Shown in pieces: positions 1 to 8,284 of a stretch of 26,417 nt of DNA. Origin of the DNA: a virus; IMG/VR virus record IMGVR_UViG_3300018415_000032, positions 1-26,417 of that record. One strand, written 5' to 3'. The notes beneath the pieces are model-generated. The model had not been told where the DNA came from. It ran no database searches and saw only the letters and a list, made by a program, of their open reading frames with translations. Each line of letters begins with the position of its first letter. The first letter of the stretch is position 1. The translations under genes were made by a program, and so were the position numbers.

Positions 1-1348
1 GTTGACCAGTTGCACCTATATCACCTTGTGGTCCTTGTGGTCCTTGTTGACCAGTTGCACCAGTGGCACCAATTTCACCTTGTGGTCCTTGTGGTCCTTG
101 TGGTCCTTGTTGACCAGTTGGTCCTTGCGGTCCTTGTGGTCCCTGTTGACCAGTTGGTCCTTGTGGTCCTTGTGGACCTTGCTGACCTGTTGCACCAGTA
201 GCACCAATTTCACCTTGTGGTCCTTGTGGTCCTTGCTGACCTGCTGGGCCTTGTGGCCCCTGTTGACCGGTTGGTCCTTGTGGGCCTTGTTGACCAATTG
301 GTCCTTGTGGGCCTTGTTGACCTTGTTGACCTGTTGCACCAGTGGCACCAATTTCACCTTGTGGTCCTTGTGGACCTTGTGGACCTTGTTGACCAGTTGG
401 GCCTTGTGGGCCTTGCTGACCAGTTGGACCTTGTGGACCTTGCTGACCTGCTGGGCCTTGTGGTCCCTGTTGACCAGTTGGTCCTTGTGGTCCTTGCTGC
501 CCAATTGCACCAGTTGCGCCAATTTCACCAGCAGGACCTTGTGGGCCTTGTTGACCAGTTGCACCTATAGGACCAGAGCCGCTTGATATAGTAACCGTTA
601 CGTCTTCATTACCAGGGCCAGTTGAACCAATGGAAACACCAGTTCCTGTGAAATTAATCTTAGATACATCAGTAGTGACACTAACACCGCTATCTTCTAT
701 TTCTATATTTTGTCCGCCACCGCCACCAGTTGCACCAACATATCTAAACCCTGTAATATAGAGATCAAAGCCGCCTGGATAATTTCCTCCAGTATTACTA
801 CTTATTGCTGATGCTAGATCATTTGCAATAAACAAAAGACCCATATCATAATTAAAAACCCAACCTACATAACCTGGATTATTATCTTGTTCTGCTGTTG
901 TTAATATTTCTTGGAAAGTACCAGGAGCCCCATTAGGATCACCGCTATAAAGTCTAACACTATAGCCTATTGACGGTGCACCTGATGCTTGTGGTATTGA
1001 TGGAGGTTGAATCCAATTTTGCTTTACACCTGATGAAGGGTCATTCAGTGTATTATAAGATATCCATGTATTATCTGCACCCGCAGTTACCCTACTTAAC
1101 TGTACTGCATTGGCTCCAAGTGAAAGATCTTCAATGTTTGTAGGATCTGCTGCTGCGTTAGATTGTGCAGTTGCTAAGTTACCTGCAATTGGGATAAGAG
1201 AATAATTGGTTAAAATTCTTTCAGGTAATACCTTTGGGCTAAATGATAATTTAGATTCGTACCACCTTGCCCCTGAATCTGCATCTATGACACCACCTGC
1301 CTGTACCTTAAAGGTTAACTTATTTACTTCAGTTGTACTAAATCCCAT
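1..1348 (-). CDS. Collagen-like fibre protein (partial, runs off left edge)
   Basis: The frame is open from the ATG at 1346-1348 to the left edge, giving 449 visible codons and no stop. Residues 1-258 form a non-repetitive head: the start [19 protein letters not shown], a [10 protein letters not shown] segment, then a glycine-rich linker (GATGGGGGQ). From residue 259 to the edge the protein is an unbroken Gly-X-Y run dominated by [10 protein letters not shown]-type units. Collagen-like phage proteins form trimeric fibre shafts, so a virion fibre or appendage is the likely role; the N-terminal part would attach to the particle and the receptor-binding end would lie beyond the window. It follows the 729-residue fibre gene by 27 bases and an AT-rich promoter-like box lies in that gap. 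Other frames across the repeat are also open but encode only low-complexity sequence. Exact fibre identity is not recognised. Confidence 0.85.
   Translation of the reverse strand, partial: MGFSTTEVNKLTFKVQAGGVIDADSGARWYESKLSFSPKVLPERILTNYSLIPIAGNLATAQSNAAADPTNIEDLSLGANAVQLSRVTAGADNTWISYNTLNDPSSGVKQNWIQPPSIPQASGAPSIGYSVRLYSGDPNGAPGTFQEILTTAEQDNNPGYVGWVFNYDMGLLFIANDLASAISSNTGGNYPGGFDLYITGFRYVGATGGGGGQNIEIEDSGVSVTTDVSKINFTGTGVSIGSTGPGNEDVTVTISSGSGPIGATGQQGPQGPAGEIGATGAIGQQGPQGPTGQQGPQGPAGQQGPQGPTGQQGPQGPTGQQGPQGPQGPQGEIGATGATGQQGQQGPQGPIGQQGPQGPTGQQGPQGPAGQQGPQGPQGEIGATGATGQQGPQGPQGPTGQQGPQGPQGPTGQQGPQGPQGPQGEIGATGATGQQGPQGPQGDIGATGQ
5..574 (-). repeat. Gly-X-Y (collagen) coding repeat, 64 triplets
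   Basis: A glycine codon occurs at every ninth base from 574 down to 5, which is 64 consecutive Gly-X-Y triplets with no interruption. A higher-order cassette encoding [10 protein letters not shown]-like sequence recurs with starts at about 57, 192, 336 and 507. The spacings of 135, 144 and 171 bases are all multiples of nine, as expected if the array grows and shrinks by whole triplets. Between cassettes the unit is GQQGPQGP(T/A). Confidence 0.93.
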
Positions 1349-1366
1349 TTAACTAGTTTCTTTTTA

Positions 1367-1374
1367 TATTTATT
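1367..1374 (-). promoter_or_regulatory. AATAAATA box before the collagen-like gene
   Basis: Minus-strand AATAAATA lies 19-26 bases upstream of the ATG at 1348. It resembles the T4 late promoter core TATAAATA (established). The same octamer precedes the genes starting at 3565, 4882 and 20500. In AT-rich DNA it may instead be a translation-initiation A/T element. Confidence 0.35.
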
Positions 1375-1375
1375 C

Positions 1376-3565
1376 TCATCCAGTTTGTTGACTACCGTCA
1401 CTGAAGTTAAGAGTAGCTATAATTTGATCAATTCTAATAGAAGAATCGATTATTTGAATTTCTACATAGAAACCTTCAAGTGCGTTGCTGCCACCGAATG
1501 TACCACTAATGACATTACCAGGCGTTGATCCTGTTCTACATTGAGCAGAGCCATCGCCTGCATCGACGCTTGACGGTGGATCGGTATAATTTGCAAAATT
1601 AAAACCACTGCCGTGTAATGAATGAGGAACCGCGCCATAACCAACATTAGTTGATACTGGGGCTGCCTTCTTTCTTATGTATATTTTTAAATCTTCGTTT
1701 GCCAAATCAGTAAATGCATCACTTACAAAGTTACCACTAAATGATAACTCAAAACTTGTAATAACTTTTGTAGGTTGAGTAGTAGTTTCAAATAATCTGT
1801 GGTAGGTTGCAGTATCGCTATAACCTGAATAATTAGGATTAGCCCCACCTTCGTCTGGCTGATACGTTATTAGATTGTTAATCACTGTTGCATATGCTGG
1901 GCTGTTTCCGTTGTCCGCAAAGAATTTATCAGCCCTTACTAAATTACTTCCTACAACACATGCATCGTCAAACGGACTAGAAGATCCGGTCTGGTTTGAT
2001 ATTCCACTACCTAATGAAGGTACTGAATTCCATGTACTGTATGATGAAGACCCTCTCGTTAACCTAAACTCCTCATCATCAAATCTTTCTCTTAAAGAAT
2101 TTGAATTACCTGTTGTACTATAGGTATCTATTAAAATAGAAGATCCTGGTGATGATGGCTCCGAACTCGCATTCCAAGGATCATATACCTTAGAAGAAAT
2201 GGTTGCATCATTGTTTCTAAATCTAAAATTATTGTTTGTTATTTGCCAGTCATTGTAACTAAAGTTAATATTAAGCTGATTCCAATTATTTGACCAATTT
2301 GTAAATGTACCTACTGAAGGATTCCATGCGGTTAATTCAAGATTGGATAATCCATAATCAGCACCAGTGGCTCTAAAGTTCCAAACAGCAGCGCCAGATC
2401 TACCTTGTGTATTGGCATTTAAATTATCTATGTCATTTACATTTACTGTAAATGCAGACCCTGCTATATAATATTCAACCCCGCTTATATATTTTGTTAA
2501 TATTGAACCAGCACTTTCATTGATTTCAACAGTACCATTAATTGAAGGGGTAGATGGATACCCACCTAAGCTATTAGCATCAAAGAAAACATCAGATTGT
2601 GTATATGTATAACTTCCACTGCCATCTGTTGTAGTATCAACTGACATAGAAATTTCTACATGATAACGCCCACCAATTAAACCTGCATCATTAAAAACAT
2701 CTGCCATTATAACTGATACGGTTGCTATTGCTTGCCTTCTCGTTGAATCGGTTGTCATACTTGATACTGTAACCGAAATATCACCATCGACATTAGTGTT
2801 AGTTCCGTTTTGGTAAAGGGTTGGTGTGGTATATGTTTTAAGTACGCTCACACCATCAGCATCGTATACCGTTACCGTTATATCTGCATCGCCTGATGCA
2901 CTTAAACTAAATCCTGTTACCCTCTCTGCTGTTGAAAAATTAACAGTACCAGTAGTAGAATTATCGTAAGCAGATTGAACAGTACCTGCCCAGCCGCCAG
3001 TTTTAAAAGGTGAACCTTCGGTAGTAGGGGAGCTTATTCTTACGTTCTGTCTGGTAATACCACTTTCGCCTACGGTACCATTTGTAGTACCATCGGTTGT
3101 ATTAAAGTGAGAAGCAAAGGTTGGAGATGGGATAAAAACATTTACCTTACCAGGTGTACCACTATCCTCCGCTAAAACATCATTTCCAATAAAATTAAAT
3201 GTTTTGTACGTACCCACAGCAGACCCTTCGTCTTCTACGTGGATACCGGCAAACGTTAATTCATTAAGACCATTAAAAATAAGGTTAGTTTGTGAAGTAT
3301 CTAAATCAATTGATACCTGTTCATCTGAACCAACTGTTGTAATATCAATACCTTGTCCTGCAATAACAGAAGAACCGCCTCCACCTGTAGAAGATATAGT
3401 AATAGTATCACCACTTGGTGTACTAACTGTTGTTAATGTAACATTTGAACCTGCTACAAGCACTGGGTTATATGCAGCCTCAATAAACTCATCCAATGTA
3501 GCTTGTGTTATTAAGTCGCCACTTTCAAATAGTTCCTTTAATTGATATTTAGGTAGTACAGCCAT
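1376..3565 (-). CDS. Tail fibre-like structural protein
   Basis: 729 residues. The N-terminus (MAVLPKYQLKELFESGDLIT, then a TLDEFIEAAYNP segment) looks like a short helical virion-attachment region. It leads into alternating Thr/Ser/Gly-rich beta sequence (VTLTTVSTPSGDTITISS, GGGGSSVIAGQGIDITT) typical of phage fibre shafts. The rest is rich in Asn, Ser, Thr, Gly and aromatic residues with almost no cysteine, as expected for extended beta structure. No enzymatic motif is visible. It sits between the lysine-rich small protein upstream and the collagen-like fibre downstream, so the pair may form one appendage. ATG at 3563-3565 is used; the upstream gene stops 11 bases earlier. Fibre or baseplate-appendage function is inferred from composition and context, not from a recognised family. 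Confidence 0.7.
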   Translation of the reverse strand: MAVLPKYQLKELFESGDLITQATLDEFIEAAYNPVLVAGSNVTLTTVSTPSGDTITISSTGGGGSSVIAGQGIDITTVGSDEQVSIDLDTSQTNLIFNGLNELTFAGIHVEDEGSAVGTYKTFNFIGNDVLAEDSGTPGKVNVFIPSPTFASHFNTTDGTTNGTVGESGITRQNVRISSPTTEGSPFKTGGWAGTVQSAYDNSTTGTVNFSTAERVTGFSLSASGDADITVTVYDADGVSVLKTYTTPTLYQNGTNTNVDGDISVTVSSMTTDSTRRQAIATVSVIMADVFNDAGLIGGRYHVEISMSVDTTTDGSGSYTYTQSDVFFDANSLGGYPSTPSINGTVEINESAGSILTKYISGVEYYIAGSAFTVNVNDIDNLNANTQGRSGAAVWNFRATGADYGLSNLELTAWNPSVGTFTNWSNNWNQLNINFSYNDWQITNNNFRFRNNDATISSKVYDPWNASSEPSSPGSSILIDTYSTTGNSNSLRERFDDEEFRLTRGSSSYSTWNSVPSLGSGISNQTGSSSPFDDACVVGSNLVRADKFFADNGNSPAYATVINNLITYQPDEGGANPNYSGYSDTATYHRLFETTTQPTKVITSFELSFSGNFVSDAFTDLANEDLKIYIRKKAAPVSTNVGYGAVPHSLHGSGFNFANYTDPPSSVDAGDGSAQCRTGSTPGNVISGTFGGSNALEGFYVEIQIIDSSIRIDQIIATLNFSDGSQQTG

Positions 3566-3573
3566 TTATACTT

Positions 3574-3581
3574 TATTTATT
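3574..3581 (-). promoter_or_regulatory. AATAAATA box before the 729-residue fibre gene
   Basis: Minus-strand AATAAATA spans the stop codon of the upstream gene, 9-16 bases before the ATG at 3565. This is close for a promoter -10 element unless the transcript is nearly leaderless, so a translation-enhancer role is equally possible. Confidence 0.25.
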
Positions 3582-3960
3582 TCGTATGAAGAAGATCCAT
3601 AAATTTATCAAAGGATAAAAGTAATACTTTTTTCTTCTTCTTTTTCTTTTTTCCTTCTGGTGCATCTCCGCTACCAACCTTTTGTGTTGCAAAAGAATTA
3701 GCAGAGCCAGGATTACCAGGTAATGAAACATCACCCATGCCCTGTACATTCATATTAGGGTTAAGACTAGCTGCTGCTTCCTCCTCTACTTTATCAGGTA
3801 ATCCTTTTTCATCCGTATAAGCAAAATCCTCTAAGTCCTTTAAAGGTAATTTTGCTAAGTCTTTTATTTCATCAGAAGCATCTGCTGCTTTTAGTTCGCC
3901 CTTTTTATATTGAAGGGCTAAGGCAAACAATCTCCTTTGTGCTTTACTCTTCGCTGGCAT
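3577..3960 (-). CDS. Small lysine-rich protein with DUF3008-like N-terminus
   Basis: 127 residues. The start MPAKSKAQRRLFALALQYKKG resembles the short DUF3008-type N-terminus found in many phage and bacterial small proteins (family recalled, function unknown). Residues 30-62 are acidic and helical. A flexible Gly/Pro/Asn region follows (about 66-103), then eight consecutive lysines at 104-111, then a hydrophobic tail LLLSFDKFMDLLHTK. The tail's SFDKFMDLL resembles the SFSKFVNE motif inside the acidic protein encoded at 9562-11034. The ATG lies inside the end of the preceding nucleotidyltransferase gene (17-base overlap), implying translational coupling. The lysine run could bind DNA in the head, but that is speculation. 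Confidence 0.75.
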   Translation of the reverse strand: MPAKSKAQRRLFALALQYKKGELKAADASDEIKDLAKLPLKDLEDFAYTDEKGLPDKVEEEAAASLNPNMNVQGMGDVSLPGNPGSANSFATQKVGSGDAPEGKKKKKKKKVLLLSFDKFMDLLHTK

Positions 3961-4882
3961 TATACTCGTTTAGTGATTTTAAATTTTTCATTTCTTTGGA
4001 TTCCTTTACAGGCTGGAGTATGTCTTGTAATGTTCTATAAAAACTATGTATACTCTTAGGTGTCATTTTCTTAAATGTCTTTTCATCATCTACCTTAAGA
4101 GCATTACGGACTTTAGATGCTGATATGTTATCATCAGTTCTAAAAATTTCATATCCTGTAAATTCAGGATCTACACCTAATTCTTGGCGGTATCTATCTT
4201 TATTAATCATAGAATCATATGCCTTCTTTCGGTCAGTACCATAGCCCCACATCACTGGTTCATATGTAGGTCTCGCAGCAGCAAAGAGAGTATCAATAGC
4301 GCCGTTAGGAACTACAATTGCAGTTTCCAAAAAAGGGTATTGTTTTGCCATCTTAGCAAACATAGCTTGTTGTAATGATTCATCAAATGGTCTTTTCTCT
4401 GGATCAGGATTTTTACCTCTTACTAAAAATACGACTACAGGTAATCCGTTCTCCTTATACATTTTTTCAAAGACCTTAACATGCCCTAATGTAAAAGGCT
4501 GGAATCTTCCTACAAACATATTAACCTTTTTCATACCTGGCTTTTTATGTGGTACTTTTAATGCTTCATTAATAGGGGCAGTAGCAGTTCTTACTCTTTG
4601 CCCATAAGGTGATAATGAGTATCTCTTAACACCAGTTTCATCTTCACTAATATTAAATAATCCTAAGTTTCTTTTAAGCCATCTCTTATGAGCTTTAATT
4701 TCTGCAAGAATTGTATTAACCTCATCCTCAGTTAAATGGCCATCAGCAACAGCATCTAAAATAGCATTACGAACTTTTGCCGCGGTAGATACATTTTTAG
4801 CAGGATGTTTCTCTGTATACCTTCTCTTAACCGTTACTCTCTTTTCGGTTATAAATTCATGTATGTTTTTTAGGTTATTCAT
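3944..4882 (-). CDS. HxGH-type nucleotidyltransferase (NadM/NadR-like domain) with N-terminal extension
   Basis: 312 residues. The core at about 117-270 carries the cytidylyltransferase-like signature: GRFQPFTLGH at 125-134 (the (H/T)xGH nucleotide-binding site), GYGTDR at 213-218 and ISASKVR at 253-259, a form of ISxTxxR. The GRFQP-type start is typical of NMN adenylyltransferases (NadM, NadR) and relatives, which transfer AMP from ATP to a mononucleotide; the substrate here cannot be fixed from sequence. Residues 1-115 are a basic helical extension beginning MNNLKNIHEFITEK, which resembles a T4-type capsid-targeting peptide. A similar stretch, MKNLKSLNEYNAS, sits at the C-terminus (298-310). 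An (I)-N-E site at 104-106 lies just before the catalytic domain. The ATG at 4880-4882 follows the preceding stop by 12 bases. Confidence 0.8.
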   Translation of the reverse strand: MNNLKNIHEFITEKRVTVKRRYTEKHPAKNVSTAAKVRNAILDAVADGHLTEDEVNTILAEIKAHKRWLKRNLGLFNISEDETGVKRYSLSPYGQRVRTATAPINEALKVPHKKPGMKKVNMFVGRFQPFTLGHVKVFEKMYKENGLPVVVFLVRGKNPDPEKRPFDESLQQAMFAKMAKQYPFLETAIVVPNGAIDTLFAAARPTYEPVMWGYGTDRKKAYDSMINKDRYRQELGVDPEFTGYEIFRTDDNISASKVRNALKVDDEKTFKKMTPKSIHSFYRTLQDILQPVKESKEMKNLKSLNEYNASEE

Positions 4883-4894
4883 TTCACTCTTTTT

Positions 4895-7800
4895 TTATTT
4901 ATTCATTTTAAACCTGCCAGTTTCAGGATCAAAATCAGCATGTACTAAATTAGCAGAGTATACTGCATTAGGCCTAGGTATAGTAGTTCCATCTGGGCCT
5001 TTGCCTTTTGCAAATTTAAATCCTGGGTTAGGTGACGGTTTCATTAAAGAAGCATTAGTTACACCATCAGTGATATGAACACCTCCTGATTTTTTAGATG
5101 TAGATACATTAATGTTTCCGTATGACTGCTCTTCAAGATCACCGTTATGTACTGCAGCAACTAATAAAGAAGCTCTTAAGTGACCTATTAATGCATCCTT
5201 TTGATAATCTGGGAAAGGTCCATAACCATCAGCTTCCCACTTTTTCAAAGTATCATCGGCCCATTCTTCTGGTGAACGATTACCGTACTTAAGAGGTAAA
5301 TCATCTTTATTTATTATACCATTTTCTACTGCCCAGTTTTCTGTATTATCTAAAAGTTCATTACCTTTCTTAATTGTTTCAGGTGTGGTTGGTTCTTTAG
5401 TAGTACCTAGGAAGTTATTATGATTATCTGCAAGAGCATCTAATTTAGGACCAGTTTCTTTATTATAAAACTGCGATTCACCAATCTTATTTTTTAATGC
5501 AGAAGCAGCACCACCGTCTTTCTTAACAGATATGCCTCCCATAGTCTCCAGGTTAACAGCTAAACCTAAACCTTGCATAGCAACCTTTTCAGGGTAATCC
5601 GGATCATTAGGATCTAAGTCTATATCACCACCTAAACAAATTACATCGGCTACTGGGAAATTTTCACCAGCAGGTAATTCTGTACGATAACCTTTCTTGT
5701 TCATTGATATGTATGCAAAAGATTCAGCAAGGTCAGCACTACCTTTTCTGATTGCTTCAATGTCATCCATCTTTCTAAGTACTTCTACCATGGCATTGTC
5801 AAAATCTTCAGGAGATTCGATATTACTTAGGTCTTCAATACCTTTCAGTACCTCTAATTCCTTTTCGGTTGGATTATCACCTATCAGTTCTCTCATCTTT
5901 TTAGAAATAACCTGAGGATATTCCTTTTGTATTTTCTCAGCTCTTTCTTTTTGTGGGAGGTCATCTAATCCAGGTACAGTCTCAATCATTTCAACATCCT
6001 TTAAGTTAGCCCATTTCTCTAAACTCTTATTATGTCTTTCAATTGCGCGGTTTGTTCTCTTAACCAATCTACCTACCTCCTCATCGTTTAAATCAGGATT
6101 TTGTTTCTTGTAAGCCTCGTTTATACTTTCCATTAACTTACCTTCATCAGGTTTAGGTAATCTCTTAATGGTAGTGCCACCAACCTTAACTTCTTCAATT
6201 TCACCACTTTCGTTTTTCTTGGTTTCTACATTAGGTTTATATGTTTTACCTCCTGATATTTTATTGGGGTTAATATCTTTAGTAGCAATTTTAGGCTTAA
6301 CCCCACCAGCAACCGTTGTGGCAGAAGTAACTTCTAATCCCATATCTTTAAGAGATTGTACAGCAGAACCATCCTTATCCGAAAGACTCATAACCTTTTC
6401 ACGAGCACCTTGTGCAAATACACCAGGCTCAGATGAAGCAAAGTAAATTTTAAGCTTTCCTTTAGAATCACTCAACCTTGCATACTTACCAACAACCTCA
6501 GATTCTTCTTTAGAGAGCTTTCCACCGGATAGTAATTTATCGAATCCTTTAGTAAATGATTCTTTATCTTCTTTATTAGAAAATGCAATTCTGCTATAGT
6601 CGGATTTAATGTTTTTAACCCTAGCTTCAGTAAACTTTTTCTTCAATGAATCTGGTAATTCAGTTTCTGTACTTTTGTCTTTATCACCTACTATCTCTTT
6701 TGCCTTTTTATATGCCAGTGTATCTTTATCGTAACCTAACGCAGATGAAACTTTTACTTGTCTTCCTGTTTCTGGATTTTTAAATTTTTGATCTTCAATA
6801 CTGGCTTCTATGACAACCTTACCTAAATTAATAAACTTATTATAATTTAGAACCTTTTCTTCAACTAACATTTCTTCTGCGTTAGGCAAAAGAGATTCAT
6901 TAGTAGATTTAATTTTTAAGTAATCATCAAAGGTTTTAAATTTACCATCGTCCTCAGTTTTAATAACATCAATAACTTTACCTACCATTTTATTAAAGTC
7001 TTCAATAACCGTAGGTGTCATAATATTACCACCTTGCTTTCTTTTCTTTTTTAGAGAACCTAGCATTATCTTAAATAGATCTTTAAGTTGTGGATTTTCA
7101 GTAAGTATGTCTTTAGTTCTTTGACTTGGTATCAATTCTACATTTAAATCAAATTCATCACCTTTTGCAAATTCGGCCTTTTCAATATCAATCTTTTTAA
7201 TGTCCTTACCTCTCTTTGTAACATAATCATTAAAAATATTAGATACCAGTTCTATGTATCTCATATCTTCGGTATCACCTAATATTTCATGCTTCTTAAT
7301 TCCCCTCTCCTCTATGAAGGCTAAAAGATCTAATAAAATAATTTCATTAATATCTGCCGGTAGTTTTCTTAGTTCTACAGGTTCCTTATCCTTCATTAAG
7401 TTAATTGTATAAGGATCTATTAACTTGGCTGCAACTACCTGTTTAGTACCTGCCTTATAAAACTTAAAGATAATTGATTCAATAGGTTTCTTTAGATCAT
7501 TTTGTAAAGTAGTAGACTGTATAGAAGGATTTAAAATTTTTAGTAAGTATTCAGCAAATGAGTTTGTACTAAAAATAGCAGAATGATCTTCTTTAGGTGT
7601 ATCTAAAAATTCTTTTATCTTTTTCTTCTGTTCCTCTGTTAAGTAACCTTTAAATATTGGAAGTAGAGCAGTTACACCTAATGCATTTGCCCAGTCATTT
7701 AAAACTCTAGGATCATCTATAACCTTTAAGACTTTACCTGAGGGTGAGGTTACTGATATATGACTAAGGACCAAATTATTTTTAGGCAATCTATCATAGG

Positions 7801-8110
7801 TAATAATACCAGGACTATTACTTGGAAAATACTGAAAACAGAACATCCAGTTATCTGGAATGGAGGACATATTTTTAGAAGCCACTGATTTGATATATCT
7901 TATTGGCTTTTCATAATAGACCATCATAGTCCTATCAATAAGATTAATAGGTCTATGATTTGCACCTTTGTAAAAGTTAATGCCCTCTCCGCTCTTCTTA
8001 AAAGAAAATGAAGATCCTGACAGTTTTTCGGTCACTACCAAATAATCTTTAAATAAATCTTCGATTAATTGTTTACCTGCATCCTTATAGATCTGAGTTA
8101 ACTCTTTCAT
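4895..8110 (-). CDS. Giant multidomain protein with N-terminal ligase-like nucleotidyltransferase fold
   Basis: 1071 residues. The first 235 residues show a pattern like the covalent nucleotidyltransferase (DNA/RNA ligase) superfamily: motif I-like EKLSG at 28-32, a motif III-like MFCFQYF at 89-95, motif IV-like ESIIFKF at 211-217 and a motif V-like lysine in AAKLID (K229). The 423-residue protein encoded just upstream has the same arrangement, so the domains are probably paralogous. The acidic residue expected in motif III appears as Gln, so activity is uncertain. Residues 420-475 contain a NPETGRQVKVSSALGY segment of unknown role, and 650-800 are charged helices. The C-terminal part (about 800-1010) has a hydrophobic strand ending ADVICLGGD and then GGISVKKDGGAAS, a spacing reminiscent of PD-(D/E)xK nucleases. 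No transmembrane segment is seen. Function is unknown; it may be a virion-associated or injected protein. Confidence 0.72.
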   Translation of the reverse strand: MKELTQIYKDAGKQLIEDLFKDYLVVTEKLSGSSFSFKKSGEGINFYKGANHRPINLIDRTMMVYYEKPIRYIKSVASKNMSSIPDNWMFCFQYFPSNSPGIITYDRLPKNNLVLSHISVTSPSGKVLKVIDDPRVLNDWANALGVTALLPIFKGYLTEEQKKKIKEFLDTPKEDHSAIFSTNSFAEYLLKILNPSIQSTTLQNDLKKPIESIIFKFYKAGTKQVVAAKLIDPYTINLMKDKEPVELRKLPADINEIILLDLLAFIEERGIKKHEILGDTEDMRYIELVSNIFNDYVTKRGKDIKKIDIEKAEFAKGDEFDLNVELIPSQRTKDILTENPQLKDLFKIMLGSLKKKRKQGGNIMTPTVIEDFNKMVGKVIDVIKTEDDGKFKTFDDYLKIKSTNESLLPNAEEMLVEEKVLNYNKFINLGKVVIEASIEDQKFKNPETGRQVKVSSALGYDKDTLAYKKAKEIVGDKDKSTETELPDSLKKKFTEARVKNIKSDYSRIAFSNKEDKESFTKGFDKLLSGGKLSKEESEVVGKYARLSDSKGKLKIYFASSEPGVFAQGAREKVMSLSDKDGSAVQSLKDMGLEVTSATTVAGGVKPKIATKDINPNKISGGKTYKPNVETKKNESGEIEEVKVGGTTIKRLPKPDEGKLMESINEAYKKQNPDLNDEEVGRLVKRTNRAIERHNKSLEKWANLKDVEMIETVPGLDDLPQKERAEKIQKEYPQVISKKMRELIGDNPTEKELEVLKGIEDLSNIESPEDFDNAMVEVLRKMDDIEAIRKGSADLAESFAYISMNKKGYRTELPAGENFPVADVICLGGDIDLDPNDPDYPEKVAMQGLGLAVNLETMGGISVKKDGGAASALKNKIGESQFYNKETGPKLDALADNHNNFLGTTKEPTTPETIKKGNELLDNTENWAVENGIINKDDLPLKYGNRSPEEWADDTLKKWEADGYGPFPDYQKDALIGHLRASLLVAAVHNGDLEEQSYGNINVSTSKKSGGVHITDGVTNASLMKPSPNPGFKFAKGKGPDGTTIPRPNAVYSANLVHADFDPETGRFKMNK
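4896..4903 (-). promoter_or_regulatory. AATAAATA box before the HxGH nucleotidyltransferase gene
   Basis: Minus-strand AATAAATA lies 14-21 bases upstream of the ATG at 4882, overlapping the last codons of the giant gene. Same octamer as at 1367, 3574 and 20507. Confidence 0.3.
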
Positions 8111-8132
8111 TTGCTTATTTTTTGTTATCAGT

Positions 8133-8141
8133 TTATATATT
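8133..8141 (-). promoter_or_regulatory. ATATATAAA box before the giant gene
   Basis: Minus-strand ATATATAAA in the context GAATATATAAACTG, 23-31 bases upstream of the ATG at 8110. Nearly the same 14-mer precedes the genes starting at 11034, 15250 and 17613. It contains a T4 late-promoter-like core and is a plausible phage promoter. Confidence 0.4.
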
Positions 8142-8163
8142 CTTTACATTAATAGCTATATGG

Positions 8164-8190
8164 AAAGGATGGGTGCCATATTCATCCTTT
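8164..8190 (-). other. Intergenic hairpin, 8-bp stem
   Basis: AAAGGATG at 8164-8171 is the exact reverse complement of CATCCTTT at 8183-8190, with an 11-base loop. On the minus-strand transcript it is followed by CCATAT rather than a T-run, so it is not a classic intrinsic terminator. It lies in the 166-base gap between the 423-residue and 1071-residue genes. Confidence 0.5.
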
Positions 8191-8193
8191 ATC

Positions 8194-8216
8194 ATACTCT
8201 ATTAACGGCAGAGTAT
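8194..8216 (-). other. Intergenic hairpin, 7-bp stem
   Basis: ATACTCT at 8194-8200 pairs with AGAGTAT at 8210-8216 across a 9-base loop. It sits three bases from the hairpin at 8164-8190, so the leader of the 1071-residue gene could fold into two stacked stem-loops. Confidence 0.45.
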
Positions 8217-8255
8217 ATACAAAAATTACAAATATTAACTCTTAATACAGGTGAT

Positions 8256-8284
8256 GTAGATAAGTGTAGATATCTGTTATCTAC
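8256..8284 (-). other. Inverted repeat at the stop codon of the 423-residue gene
   Basis: GTAGATAA at 8256-8263 is the exact reverse complement of TTATCTAC at 8277-8284, with a 13-base loop. One arm contains the stop codon. No T-run follows on the minus strand, so it may protect a 3' end or mark processing rather than terminate. Confidence 0.4.

Noticed and set aside
2-586. Long open frames on the plus strand and in a second minus-strand frame across the collagen array
   Set aside because: They are side effects of the nine-base repeat, which keeps all frames stop-free. Their products are low-complexity Leu/Trp/Ser or Lys/His/Val repeats, while the minus frame starting at 1348 gives perfect Gly-X-Y and a normal N-terminal domain.
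3628-3655. A-rich slippery sequence (A AAA AAG in frame) suggesting programmed -1 frameshifting
   Set aside because: The -1 frame ends after about a dozen codons and leads to no downstream domain. The run is explained by lysine codons.
8164-8216. Intrinsic terminator for the 423-residue gene
   Set aside because: Stems are present but no T-run follows on the transcribed strand, so I list them as hairpins of unknown role.
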